A stretch of 10,427 bases of DNA from Brevundimonas sp. (GCA_022712235.1 JALAGW010000380.1:1-10427), one strand, 5' to 3'; shown: positions 1-7,890, counted from the stretch's first letter. Notes: a model not told the origin generated them from the letters alone. Translations and numbers: made by a program.

Positions 1-1022
1 CCACCCTGGCCCAGGACATCGCTGACTTGCGCCGTCAGGGCCGCGAGGTCATCGTCGTCTCCTCCGGCGCCGTGGCCCTGGGTCGCGGTCGGCTGAAGAC
101 CTCGCCGGGTCGCCTGCAGGACAAGCAGGCCGCCGCCGCCGTCGGCCAGACCCTGTTGATGCACGCCTGGGAAGAGGCCCTGGCCCCCCACGGCCTGATC
201 ACCGCTCAGGTCCTGCTGACCCGCGACGACACCGAACGCCGTCGCCGCTGGCTGAACGCCCGCGCCACCGTCGAGGCCCTGCTGGCCCACGGCGTCGTCC
301 CCGTGGTCAATGAAAACGACACCGTCGCCACCGAAGAAATCCGCTACGGCGACAACGACCGACTGGCCGCCCGCGCGGCCCAGCTGGCGCGCGGCGACCT
401 GCTGATCCTGCTGTCCGACGTGGACGGCCTCTATACCGCCGACCCGCGCCGCGATCCGAACGCCCGCCACCTGCCCCTGGTCGAGAGCCTCGGCCCCGAC
501 ATCCTCGGCATGGCCAGCGGAGCCAATGCCGAGGCCGGGGTGGGCACCGGCGGCATGGCGACCAAGCTGGCCGCCGCCCAGATCGCCCGCTCCGCCGGCT
601 GCGCCACCGTCATCGCCTCGGGCCTGACGCCCCACCCGCTGAAGGCCGTGGCCGAGGGCGCCCGCGCCACCCTGATCACCGCCCCGGCCACGCCCTTGGC
701 CGCCTGGAAGCAGTGGATCGCCGGCAGCATGGCGCCGGGCGGGTCGCTGACTCTCGACGACGGCGCCGTGCGCGCGCTGAAATCGGGCAAGAGCCTGCTG
801 CCCTCGGGTATTGTCACCGTCAGCGGCGCCTTCGAGAAGGGCGACAGCCTGCGCCTGCTCGACCCGTCCGGCGCCGTGATCGGCGTCGGTCTGGCCGCCT
901 ATCCCGCCGACGAGATCGCCCTGATCCGAGGCCGTCATTCCGACGAGATCGAGACCCTGATCGGCTATCGCGGCCCCTCGGTCGTGATCCACCGCGACGA
1001 CCTGGTGCTGGAAACCCGATGA
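1..1022 (+). CDS. proB: Glutamate 5-kinase, 5' end cut by window edge
   Basis: Gamma-glutamyl kinase phosphorylates the side-chain carboxylate of L-glutamate with ATP, the first and feedback-controlled step of proline synthesis in the cytoplasm. The frame is open from base 3 and gives 339 visible residues ending in TGA at 1020-1022. Family members are about 370-380 residues, so some 30-40 N-terminal residues, including the first Gly/Lys nucleotide-binding motif, lie outside the window. Visible amino-acid-kinase motifs are VSSGAVALG (about 57-83), VNENDTVATEEIRYGDND (about 306-359, glutamate and ATP site), LLSDVDGLYT (about 409-438) and GTGGMATK (about 543-566). From about base 740 the protein continues into a C-terminal PUA domain, as in the long E. 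coli-type enzyme. The stop overlaps the proA start, so the two genes are co-transcribed. No odd residues were noticed in the visible part. Confidence 0.96.
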   Translation, partial: TLAQDIADLRRQGREVIVVSSGAVALGRGRLKTSPGRLQDKQAAAAVGQTLLMHAWEEALAPHGLITAQVLLTRDDTERRRRWLNARATVEALLAHGVVPVVNENDTVATEEIRYGDNDRLAARAAQLARGDLLILLSDVDGLYTADPRRDPNARHLPLVESLGPDILGMASGANAEAGVGTGGMATKLAAAQIARSAGCATVIASGLTPHPLKAVAEGARATLITAPATPLAAWKQWIAGSMAPGGSLTLDDGAVRALKSGKSLLPSGIVTVSGAFEKGDSLRLLDPSGAVIGVGLAAYPADEIALIRGRHSDEIETLIGYRGPSVVIHRDDLVLETR

Positions 1023-2281
1023 CTGACGTATACGCCCTCATGCTCGACATCGGCCGCCGCGCCCGCGCCGCCGCCGACGCCCTTCGCGCTGCGACGCCGG
1101 ACGCCCGCACCAAGGCCCTGACACGTCTGGCCGAGGGCCTGCGCGCCGCCGAAACCGAGATCCTCGCGGCCAATGCCCGCGACATTGAGAACGCCCGCGC
1201 CTCGGGCCTGTCCGAAGCCCTGATCGACCGCCTGACCCTGACGTCCGCTCGCGTCGAGGACATGGCCGTCGCCGTCGAGACCATCGCCGCCCAGCCCGAC
1301 CCGGTCGGCGCCGAGATGGCCCGCTGGACCCCCGCCAACGGCCTGGACATCGCTCGCGTCCGCACCCCCATCGGCGTGCTGGGCGTCATCTACGAGAGCC
1401 GCCCCAACGTCACCGCCGACGCCGCCGCCATGTGCCTGCGCTCAGGTAACGCCGCCATCCTGCGCTGCGGCTCGGACTGTCTGGAATCCTCACGCGCCAT
1501 CGCCGCCGTGGTGACCCGCGCCGTGACCGAGGCCGGTCTGCCCGCCGACGCCGTCCAGTTGGTCCCCGTCCCTGACCGCGAAGCGGTGGGCGCCATCCTG
1601 TCGGGCCTCGAAGGGGCCATCGACCTGATCATTCCGCGCGGCGGCAAGAGCCTGGTCGCCCGCGTTCAGGCCGAAGCCAAAGCCCCGGTGCTGGGACATC
1701 TCGAAGGCCTGTGCCACACCTATCTCGACGCCGCCGCCGACCTCGATGTCGCACGCCGCGTCGCCGTCAACGCCAAGATGCGCCGCGTCTCGGTCTGCGG
1801 CGCCACCGAGACCCTGCTGGTCGATCGCGCCGCCGCCGAGCGCCTGCTGCCCGCCGTCGCCGCCGACCTTGTGGCGGCCGGCTGCGAACTGCGCGGTGAT
1901 GACGCGACCCGCGCCCTGGTCCCCGAAGCGACCGAAGCGACCGAGGCCGACTGGACCACCGAATACCTGGCCCCCGTCCTGTCGGTGCGGGTGGTGGACG
2001 GGGTGGACGGCGCGGTCGAGCACATCCGCCGCTACGGCTCGGGCCACACCGAGGCCATCATCACGACCGACGCCGGGGCCGCCGAGCGCTTCGCCAACGG
2101 CGTCGATAGCGCCATCGTCCTGATCAACGCCTCGACCCAGTTCGCCGATGGCGGCGAGTTCGGCTTCGGCGGCGAGATCGGCATCTCGACCTCCAAGCTG
2201 CACGCGCGCGGCCCCGTGGGGGCGGAGCAGCTGACCACCTACAAATACGTGGTGCGCGGCCAGGGCCAGACCCGGCCCTGA
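1019..2281 (+). CDS. proA: Gamma-glutamyl phosphate reductase
   Basis: This enzyme reduces gamma-glutamyl phosphate with NADPH to glutamate-5-semialdehyde, which cyclises to pyrroline-5-carboxylate for proline synthesis. It has 420 residues, the usual length. The ATG at 1019 overlaps the proB stop (ATGA), which argues for translational coupling. A longer in-frame extension upstream lies wholly inside proB and is rejected. It belongs to the aldehyde dehydrogenase superfamily: the nucleotide-binding stretch GVIYESRPNVTADAA is followed by a hydrophobic LRSGNAAILR segment, the catalytic cysteine is Cys260 in RVSVCGATETLLVD, and the C-terminal signature GGEFGFGGEIGISTSKLHAR precedes GPVGAEQLTTYKYVVRG. 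Two small oddities are a Cys at residue 150 where family members known to me have Gly (ILRCGSD against ILRGGSE) and a short tandem duplication at residues 303-308. Both are described elsewhere in this answer. Confidence 0.97.
   Translation: MTDVYALMLDIGRRARAAADALRAATPDARTKALTRLAEGLRAAETEILAANARDIENARASGLSEALIDRLTLTSARVEDMAVAVETIAAQPDPVGAEMARWTPANGLDIARVRTPIGVLGVIYESRPNVTADAAAMCLRSGNAAILRCGSDCLESSRAIAAVVTRAVTEAGLPADAVQLVPVPDREAVGAILSGLEGAIDLIIPRGGKSLVARVQAEAKAPVLGHLEGLCHTYLDAAADLDVARRVAVNAKMRRVSVCGATETLLVDRAAAERLLPAVAADLVAAGCELRGDDATRALVPEATEATEADWTTEYLAPVLSVRVVDGVDGAVEHIRRYGSGHTEAIITTDAGAAERFANGVDSAIVLINASTQFADGGEFGFGGEIGISTSKLHARGPVGAEQLTTYKYVVRGQGQTRP
1925..1942 (+). repeat. In-frame 9-base tandem duplication inside proA
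   Basis: GAAGCGACC occurs twice in direct tandem, followed by a diverged third unit (GAGGCCGAC, 1943-1951). It encodes Glu-Ala-Thr-Glu-Ala-Thr followed by Glu-Ala-Asp in what is probably a surface loop before the WTTEYLAP strand. The unit length keeps the frame, which is typical of slipped-strand duplication. Confidence 0.6.
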
Positions 2282-2286
2282 TACAG

Positions 2287-2323
2287 AAAAGGCCGGAGCC
2301 CCAGCCCCGGCCTCTCCAGTTTT
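2287..2323. terminator. Probable bidirectional intrinsic terminator between convergent genes
   Basis: A 7-bp perfect stem, AGGCCGG (2290-2296) with CCGGCCT (2307-2313), encloses a 10-base loop. It starts 9 bases after the proA stop and sits about 59 bases downstream of the stop of the convergent dehydrogenase gene. On the - strand the stem runs straight into a short T run (the + strand A run, 2287-2290). On the + strand a TTTT (2320-2323) follows only after six other bases, so it should work better for the - strand transcript. A weaker CGGGC/GCCCG hairpin (2328-2345) lies beside it. Confidence 0.6.
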
Positions 2324-2371
2324 CTAACGGGCCTCAAGTAGCCCGAAGGGCGATAGGCCCAGAAAAGAAGC

Positions 2372-4807
2372 TTACGACCTGCCTTCCGGCAGGGCGTAAG
2401 CGATCACGTAATCCCCCTCCGGCGTCTCCATGAAGTGATGCCCGCCGGCCATGATGACCAGATACTGACGGCCGTTCTGCTCATAGATCATCGGGTTGGC
2501 CTGGCCGCCCGCCGGCAGGACGTCGGACCAGACGGTCTTGCCCGTCTCGATGTCGATGGCGCGGATCAGGTCGTCGGTCGCGGCGGCGATGAAGATCAGC
2601 CCGCCCGCCGTCACCGCCGAGCCGCCGTTGTTGGGCGTGCCGATCTCGAGCGGCAGCATGGAGGGAATGCCGAACGGCCCGTTCTTGCGCGCCGTGCCGA
2701 ACGGACGATCCCACAGGGTGCGGCCGGTCTTCAGATCAATGGTGCGAATGCCGCCATAGGGGGGCTGCTTGCACAGAAGGCCGGTGAATTTCACCCGCCA
2801 GCCGGCGTTGACGTCGATGGCGTAGGGCACGCCCGTTTGGGGATCGCCCGCCCCCTCGGCCTTGGACTTGGACAGGTTGCCGCCGCGGTTGGCCGCCTCC
2901 TTCTCCCGCTCAATGTAGCGGGGATCGTCGCGCGCGAACCAGCCCAGACGATCGGCCTCGGCGCGGGGCACCAGGCGATTGTGATTGGGCATGTCGTTGT
3001 AGTTGGCCACGATCACGCCGCGCGCCGGATCGACGGCGACGCCGCCCCAGTCCGAGCCGCCGTTGTAGCCCGGATACTGGATCCAGTGCCGGTCCGCCGT
3101 GGGCGGCGTGAAATAGCCCTCATAGGCCGCCTGGCGGAACTGGATGCGACAGAACATCTGATCGATCGGCGACATGCCCCACATGTCGCGCTCGGTCAGG
3201 TCCGCCTTCCTCAAGGTATGGAACAGGGAGAAGGGCTGGGTCGGGCTGCGTTGCGAAGGCTCGACCCCGCCCTGGGGCACCCGGCGCTCCTCGACCTTGT
3301 GCAGCGGCTGACCGGTGCGACGGTCCAGAATATAGATATCGCCCTGCTTCGACGGCAGGATCACCGCCGGCACGCCGCCGGGCATGTCCACCAGGGTCGC
3401 CTGCGAACCCAGGTCATAGTCCCAGACGTCCTTGCGCACCGTCTGGAAATGCCAGCGCGGCTTGCCCGTCGTCACGTCCAGGGCCACCAGCGAGGTCGAG
3501 TATTCGTTCTCGGCCGGGCGACGCAGACCGGAATAATAGTCCGCCGCCGAATTGCCCATGGGCAGGAAGACCAGACCCAGGGCCTCGTCCGCCGTGGCCG
3601 TGGTCCACATGTTCGGCGTGCCGGGGGTATAGGTCTGCCCCTCCGGCGGCAGGGCCGTGATGTCGGGCCGCATCATGTCCCAGGCGAAGCGCAGTTGCCC
3701 CGTCACGGCGTCGAAGCCCTGGATGACGCCGGACGCGTTCCAGCGCTTCTGCCCGTCCAGGACCTGATGCCCTGTCACCACCACGCCGCGCACGATGACC
3801 GGGGCCGAGGTGATCGAGACCATGCCGGGATAGGGGTCGCCCATCCCCGTCTTGATGCTGACCCCGCCATTGGTTCCGAAACCGGCGCAGGGGACGCCTG
3901 TGCGGGCGTCCACAGCGACCAGTCGCCCGTCCAGCGTCCCCTCGATGATCCGCGTAGCGCAGGGCTGGGCTGCATCGACATTGGGCTGGGCGTAATAGGT
4001 CACGCCCCGGCAGGCGGCAGTATAGGGAATCTGGTCGTCGGCGACCTGGGGATCATAGGTCCACTTCTGCCTGCCCGTCGTCGCATCCAGGGCGAACAGC
4101 CGATTGCGCGCCGAGCACAGATAGAGTGTGTCGCCGATCTTCAGCGGCGTGGTTTCGGCCCCGAATCGCTCCTCCGGCAGGTCCCCGGTGCGGAAGGTCC
4201 AGGCGCGTGTCAGCCCTTTCACATTGTCCTTGTTGATCTGGCTCAGCGGCGAATAGCGCTGGGCGCTGTCGGCCCCGCCATAGGCCGGCCAGTCGGCGCC
4301 CGTCCTGATCAGGGCCGGATCGCCGATGCCGCCCTGACCCGCCGCGGGGACTGGGCTCTGCACCCGCGCCTTGTTGGCCTGAGCCACCACGACGCCGGAG
4401 ACCAGACCCAGGACAAGGATCAGGCCGATCCCGCCCAACGCCAGCTTGCCGCCTCCGCCTTCGCGCTTCAGCGCGGGGAAGGACAGGACCACGAGGATCA
4501 GCAGCACCAGGGGCGCGATCACACGCGGCACCAGGGCCCAGCCGTTCAGCCCCACCTCCCACAAGGCCCAGATGACCGTACCGATGAAGATGAGGATATA
4601 GAGCCAGGCGCCCGTCATCCTCAGCAGGGCCAGCAGCCCCCCGGACAGGATCATCAGCAGGCCGACGATCAGATAATAGGGCGAGCCGCCCAGCATGATC
4701 AGTTGCCCGCCGCCGAGGGTCAGCGTCAGCCCGATCAGGGCGATGACCACCCCCAGCAATCGCACCAGGACGCTTCCGAATCCGCGCCCGCGTTCAATGG
4801 AGGACAT
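2372..4807 (-). CDS. Membrane-bound PQQ-dependent dehydrogenase, glucose/quinate/shikimate family
   Basis: This quinoprotein oxidises a sugar or cyclitol at the periplasmic face and passes electrons to ubiquinone. It has 811 residues, against 796 in E. coli Gcd. About five hydrophobic helices (residues roughly 13-35, 45-62, 67-85, 95-112 and 122-143) anchor it, with the Gcd-like LGGSPYY and IWALWEVGLNGWAL motifs. From about 170 (DWPAYGGADSAQRYSPL) an eight-bladed PQQ propeller follows, with DATTG-x-x-KW-type repeat signatures. Visible landmarks are Cys266 (ACRG), Trp401, WDYDL (462-466, expected catalytic Asp region), Lys487 (LPSKQGDIYILD) and a final LPAGGQANPMIYEQNG block near 764-779. The ATG at 4807 has a good AGGAG nine bases upstream. 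An upstream terminator separates it from the peptidase gene, and no pqq genes are visible. The residue matching E. coli His262 is not His, so I name the family but not the substrate. Glucose is the default guess; quinate or shikimate is possible. Confidence 0.93.
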   Translation of the reverse strand: MSSIERGRGFGSVLVRLLGVVIALIGLTLTLGGGQLIMLGGSPYYLIVGLLMILSGGLLALLRMTGAWLYILIFIGTVIWALWEVGLNGWALVPRVIAPLVLLILVVLSFPALKREGGGGKLALGGIGLILVLGLVSGVVVAQANKARVQSPVPAAGQGGIGDPALIRTGADWPAYGGADSAQRYSPLSQINKDNVKGLTRAWTFRTGDLPEERFGAETTPLKIGDTLYLCSARNRLFALDATTGRQKWTYDPQVADDQIPYTAACRGVTYYAQPNVDAAQPCATRIIEGTLDGRLVAVDARTGVPCAGFGTNGGVSIKTGMGDPYPGMVSITSAPVIVRGVVVTGHQVLDGQKRWNASGVIQGFDAVTGQLRFAWDMMRPDITALPPEGQTYTPGTPNMWTTATADEALGLVFLPMGNSAADYYSGLRRPAENEYSTSLVALDVTTGKPRWHFQTVRKDVWDYDLGSQATLVDMPGGVPAVILPSKQGDIYILDRRTGQPLHKVEERRVPQGGVEPSQRSPTQPFSLFHTLRKADLTERDMWGMSPIDQMFCRIQFRQAAYEGYFTPPTADRHWIQYPGYNGGSDWGGVAVDPARGVIVANYNDMPNHNRLVPRAEADRLGWFARDDPRYIEREKEAANRGGNLSKSKAEGAGDPQTGVPYAIDVNAGWRVKFTGLLCKQPPYGGIRTIDLKTGRTLWDRPFGTARKNGPFGIPSMLPLEIGTPNNGGSAVTAGGLIFIAAATDDLIRAIDIETGKTVWSDVLPAGGQANPMIYEQNGRQYLVIMAGGHHFMETPEGDYVIAYALPEGRS

Positions 4808-4814
4808 GTCGCAC

Positions 4815-4821
4815 GACTCCT
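4815..4821 (-). promoter_or_regulatory. Strong ribosome binding site of the quinoprotein gene, overlapping a GANTC site
   Basis: On the - strand AGGAG (4821-4817) stands nine bases before the ATG at 4807 and fixes that start. The same bases form a GACTC site (4815-4819), the recognition sequence of the CcrM methylase in Alphaproteobacteria. Confidence 0.7.
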
Positions 4822-4905
4822 GAAAGTTTCGCTTGGGGGGCCAGCTTGGCCTTGCCTCAACACCCCCGAAGCCGTGCCGTTCCAGAATACGGCGAGAAAG
4901 CGACC

Positions 4906-4939
4906 AAAGAAAAAGGGCGACGCCGCGGCGCCGCCCTTT
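4906..4939 (-). terminator. Intrinsic terminator of the M16 peptidase gene
   Basis: Read on the - strand, an 8-bp perfect stem AAAGGGCG (4939-4932) pairs with CGCCCTTT (4919-4912). Inside it is a 12-base GC-rich loop that can itself pair three more bases (GCG 4928-4930 with CGC 4921-4923). The stem is followed at once by a T-rich tail (TTCTTT, 4911-4906). It begins 21 bases after the peptidase stop codon at 4961-4963. Its strength argues that the downstream quinoprotein gene has its own promoter in 4823-4905, although I see no clear -35/-10 pair there. Confidence 0.85.
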
Positions 4940-4960
4940 CTGTCGCTCCGAACCGATCCG

Positions 4961-7765
4961 TCAGTTGACGGGGCGGCCCTCGGTGTCGACTACCTGCACC
5001 TCGCCCAGGTTGAGGGCGCGGATCTTGGGTTCGATGGTCGCGCGATCGCCGACCACGACCCAGGTCGTCGGTCCGTCGCCGACGATGGCCCGCGCCGCGA
5101 CCGAGGCCCGCTGCGGGGTCGTGCCGTTCACCGAGGCGGCGTAGCCGTCATAGTAGTTTTCCGGCACGCCATAGACGACCATGCTGGTCAGATCGCTCGC
5201 CACGGCGGCGTTGGTCTCCCAGTTGCCGGCCATGCCCAGAACCAGGTTCGAGCGCACGGCGGCGATCTCTTCCTCGGTCAGGGGACGCGAACCGACCACG
5301 TCGCTCAGCTCCTTGCGGATCTCGACCAGGCTCTCGGCCGTCTTGTCCGACTGAACCCCGGTCGAGACCAGGAACATCCGCTCGCCACGCGTGGTGCGGA
5401 TGCCCGACCCGGCGCCATAGGACCAGTGCTTGTCCTCGCGCAGGTTCATGTTGATGCGGCTGGTGAAGGCGCCGCCCAGGGCGGTGTTGGCCACGTCGAT
5501 GGCCCCCTCGGTCGCCGCGTCGAAGGCCGGGGCCAGACGACCGGCGGTGATCGACGACTGCGGACCGGCACGATCCACGATCAGAACACGCGGCGCCGAT
5601 TGCGACGGCAGGGCCGGCGCGGCGGCCTTGACCGGCAGCGGGGTCGAGGGCGCGCGCCAGGTGCGGAAGGCCTTCTCCAGCGCCGGAGCCAGTTCGGCCT
5701 GGGTCGTGTCGCCGACCACCACCAGGGTGGCGTTGTCCGGGCGGAACCAGGTCGCGTGATAGGCCTCGGCGTCGGCGGGCGTCAGAGCCTGAACGCTGGC
5801 CTCGGTGCCCGAGGTCGGACGGCCATAGGGGTTTTCAGGACCAAAGACATTGGCCGCCAGAACCCGGCTGGCGATGGCGCCGGGGTTGCGGTTCGACTGC
5901 TGGATGCTCGACACCTGCTGGGCCTTGGCCCGCTGGAAGTCCTCGGCCCGGAAGGCCGGGTTCTGGATGATGTCGGCATAGAGGGCCAGCGACGGCTCCA
6001 GCCGCGACTCGATCGCGTTCAGCGAGACGTTGGTGTAGTCGACCGCCGAACCCGCGCCGATCGAGGCGCCGAGCAGCTGCATCTGGTCGCTGATCTGCAG
6101 AGCCGTCAGCCGATCCGTGCCGTTGGTCATGACGGCGGGGGCCAGCTGAGCCACGCCGTTCTTGCCCGCCGGATCAGCCGCCGAGCCGGCCTCGACGATC
6201 AGGTTCATGCTGACAGTCGGCACGCCCGTGCGCGGCGCCAGCACCACCTTCAGTCCGTTCGACAGGGTGAAACGCTCGAAGCTGGGGAAGTCGGCCTGGG
6301 GCGCGGCGCCGGGGTCCGGCATCTTGGAACGATCCGCGCCGGTCGCCGCCGTGGTGAAGTCCGGGAAGGGCAGGACTTCCAGGGCATAGCTGCCGTCGGT
6401 CAGCCAGTCGCGGCCCGCGCCCGTCAGGTTGGCGGACGTGGCGGTCAGCAGGCGCTCGTAGCTGGTCTTCCAGGCGCCGGGGTCGCCGAGGAAGACCTGG
6501 CTCTCGGCCAGGCGGTCGGACTTGCCGCCGAAGCCGCCGATGCGCTCCAGGCCGCGCACCAGGCCGGCGCCGGTGACGGTGCGGGCGCGCTCCAGCTCCT
6601 CGGCGCTCGGGCCGTCGCGCAGCAGGCGTGCCATTTCCTCATCCACCACGCGCTCGATGGCGCCCAGGTCCTGACCCGGCTTGGCGGTGACCATGACCAG
6701 GAACTGGCTGCCGATCTCGCTTTCCGAGGTGCCGGCGAAAACGCTGGTCGCGACCTGATCGTCGAAGACCAGACGCTTGTGCAGGCGCGAGGTGCGGCCC
6801 GACGACAGGACCTGACCCAGCAGGCCCAGATAGTCGGTGGCGGCGTCGCCCGTCGGCGGCACGTTCCACACCTTGTAGAGACGCGGCTGGCCGACGCGGT
6901 CGTACATGATCTCGCGCTGCGCGCCCTCCATCTTGGCGATCATGCGCTGCGGCTGGGTGACGGGCGGGCCCGAGGGGATGTCGCCGAAATAGTGCTCGAC
7001 CTTGGCCCGGGCTTCCTCGGGCGTGATGTCGCCGGCCAGGACGATGGTGGCGTTGGCGGCGCCGTAATAGTCGCGGAACCAGCCCTTCACGTCGTCCAGG
7101 CTGGCGGCGTCCAGATCGGCCATCGAGCCGATGACGGTGTGGCCGTAGGGGTGATCGGCCGGATAGGTGGCCTCGGTGATCGCATCCCAGACGCGGCCAT
7201 AGGGCTGGTTCTCGCCCTGGCGCTTCTCGTTCTGCACGACGCCGCGCTGCTCATCCAGGCGGGCCTGGTCGATGGCGCCCAGCAGGTGACCCATGCGGTC
7301 GCTTTCCAGCCACAGGACGCTGTCCAGCGCCGAGGTCGGGACGTTCTGGAAATAGTTGGTGCGGTCGGTGTTGGTGGTGCCGTTCTGGTCGGTGGCGCCC
7401 AGCAGCTCGGTCGCCTTGAAGAAGTCGTTGTTGAAGTTCTCGGACCCGTTGAACATCAGGTGCTCGAACAGGTGGGCGAAGCCCGAACGGCCGACCGGCT
7501 CGTTCTTGGATCCCACGTGATACCAGATGTTCACCGCCACGATCGGCGCCTTGTGGTCCTCATGGACGATCAGGGTCAGGCCGTTCGGCAGCACCATCTT
7601 GGTGAAGGGGATGTCCACGTCGGGCAGGGCCGGCAGGGCTGCGGCGGCGGCCCGGTTCTGGACGGCGGGCGGCGCGGCGGGCGCCGGAGCAGCGTGAGCG
7701 GCGGCGGCCAGAAGGCTGACGGCGGCCCCGCCCAGAAGGGCCAGGCGGCGAGCGGCGATAGTCAT
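4961..7765 (-). CDS. Exported M16 (pitrilysin/insulinase) family zinc metallopeptidase
   Basis: Predicted periplasmic zinc protease of the two-repeat M16 type, 934 residues from the ATG at 7765. That start is chosen because it opens a classic signal peptide: MTIAARR, a hydrophobic core (LALLGGAAVSLLAAAA) and AHA before a likely cleavage near residue 25, then an Ala/Pro-rich linker to about residue 48. A G-rich GGGGGA lies four bases upstream. A TTG start at 7837 would bury the signal peptide behind 24 charged residues and is rejected. The N-terminal half carries the inverted zinc motif HLFEH (His98, Glu101, His102) and the distal ligand Glu180 in VVQNEKRQ. The second half restarts near residue 490 (FERFTLSNGLKVVLAP) but has GVAQLAPAV where the zinc motif would be (about 535-545), so it is the usual inactive partner domain. 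Substrate unknown; peptide clearance or processing in the envelope is the family expectation. Confidence 0.94.
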   Translation of the reverse strand: MTIAARRLALLGGAAVSLLAAAAHAAPAPAAPPAVQNRAAAAALPALPDVDIPFTKMVLPNGLTLIVHEDHKAPIVAVNIWYHVGSKNEPVGRSGFAHLFEHLMFNGSENFNNDFFKATELLGATDQNGTTNTDRTNYFQNVPTSALDSVLWLESDRMGHLLGAIDQARLDEQRGVVQNEKRQGENQPYGRVWDAITEATYPADHPYGHTVIGSMADLDAASLDDVKGWFRDYYGAANATIVLAGDITPEEARAKVEHYFGDIPSGPPVTQPQRMIAKMEGAQREIMYDRVGQPRLYKVWNVPPTGDAATDYLGLLGQVLSSGRTSRLHKRLVFDDQVATSVFAGTSESEIGSQFLVMVTAKPGQDLGAIERVVDEEMARLLRDGPSAEELERARTVTGAGLVRGLERIGGFGGKSDRLAESQVFLGDPGAWKTSYERLLTATSANLTGAGRDWLTDGSYALEVLPFPDFTTAATGADRSKMPDPGAAPQADFPSFERFTLSNGLKVVLAPRTGVPTVSMNLIVEAGSAADPAGKNGVAQLAPAVMTNGTDRLTALQISDQMQLLGASIGAGSAVDYTNVSLNAIESRLEPSLALYADIIQNPAFRAEDFQRAKAQQVSSIQQSNRNPGAIASRVLAANVFGPENPYGRPTSGTEASVQALTPADAEAYHATWFRPDNATLVVVGDTTQAELAPALEKAFRTWRAPSTPLPVKAAAPALPSQSAPRVLIVDRAGPQSSITAGRLAPAFDAATEGAIDVANTALGGAFTSRINMNLREDKHWSYGAGSGIRTTRGERMFLVSTGVQSDKTAESLVEIRKELSDVVGSRPLTEEEIAAVRSNLVLGMAGNWETNAAVASDLTSMVVYGVPENYYDGYAASVNGTTPQRASVAARAIVGDGPTTWVVVGDRATIEPKIRALNLGEVQVVDTEGRPVN

Positions 7766-7791
7766 GAAGTCCCCCAATGCGATGTCGCGAT

Positions 7792-7813
7792 GGCGGGACC
7801 GTAACGGCGGGAC
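7792..7813. repeat. Pair of 8-base direct repeats in the peptidase leader
   Basis: GGCGGGAC occurs at 7792-7799 and again at 7806-7813, separated by CGTAAC (14-base period). The pair lies 27-48 bases upstream of the peptidase start codon. The second copy also forms a small hairpin (GGCGG 7806-7810 with CCGCC 7815-7819). It could be an operator or a leader structure. GC-rich background makes chance a real alternative. Confidence 0.4.
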
Positions 7814-7890
7814 GCCGCCAGAAACCAACCTGTCCAAAATTTAATCCGCTTCAGAGACCGGCACGCGCCCCCCGGATCGAAATTTTGTGC

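Noticed and set aside
713..1018. N-terminal extension of the proA frame into proB
   Set aside because: The extension is Arg-rich out-of-frame proB sequence. Family length and the ATGA overlap both favour the ATG at 1019.
1490..2203. A - strand open frame of 237 codons inside proA
   Set aside because: It is a Gly/Asp/Ala-rich shadow of a well-conserved gene; high-GC antisense frames are often open.
4829..4860. GGCCA/TGGCC small palindrome between the quinoprotein and peptidase genes
   Set aside because: A five-base stem with a three-base loop in GC-rich DNA is expected by chance, and no T run follows it.
2435..7804. A + strand open frame of 1,789 codons antisense to both the quinoprotein and peptidase genes
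   Set aside because: Its codons lie exactly opposite the sense codons of both genes, so a stop would need a sense TTA, CTA or TCA codon, which high-GC genomes avoid. The spacer between the genes happens to be 153 bases, a multiple of three, so the frame runs on. The translation looks unstructured and matches no family I know, while both - strand genes have clear domains.
7766..7837. TTG start for the M16 peptidase adding 24 residues
   Set aside because: It would place a charged stretch ahead of an otherwise textbook signal peptide.
7782..7844. A 20-codon + strand reading frame in the divergent spacer
   Set aside because: It has no ribosome binding site, no recognisable content, and overlaps the leader of the opposite gene.
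7837..7885. Two AAATTT motifs 43 bases apart in the divergent spacer
   Set aside because: The spacing is near four helical turns, but six-base A/T palindromes in an A+T-rich spacer are likely by chance and match no consensus I can name.
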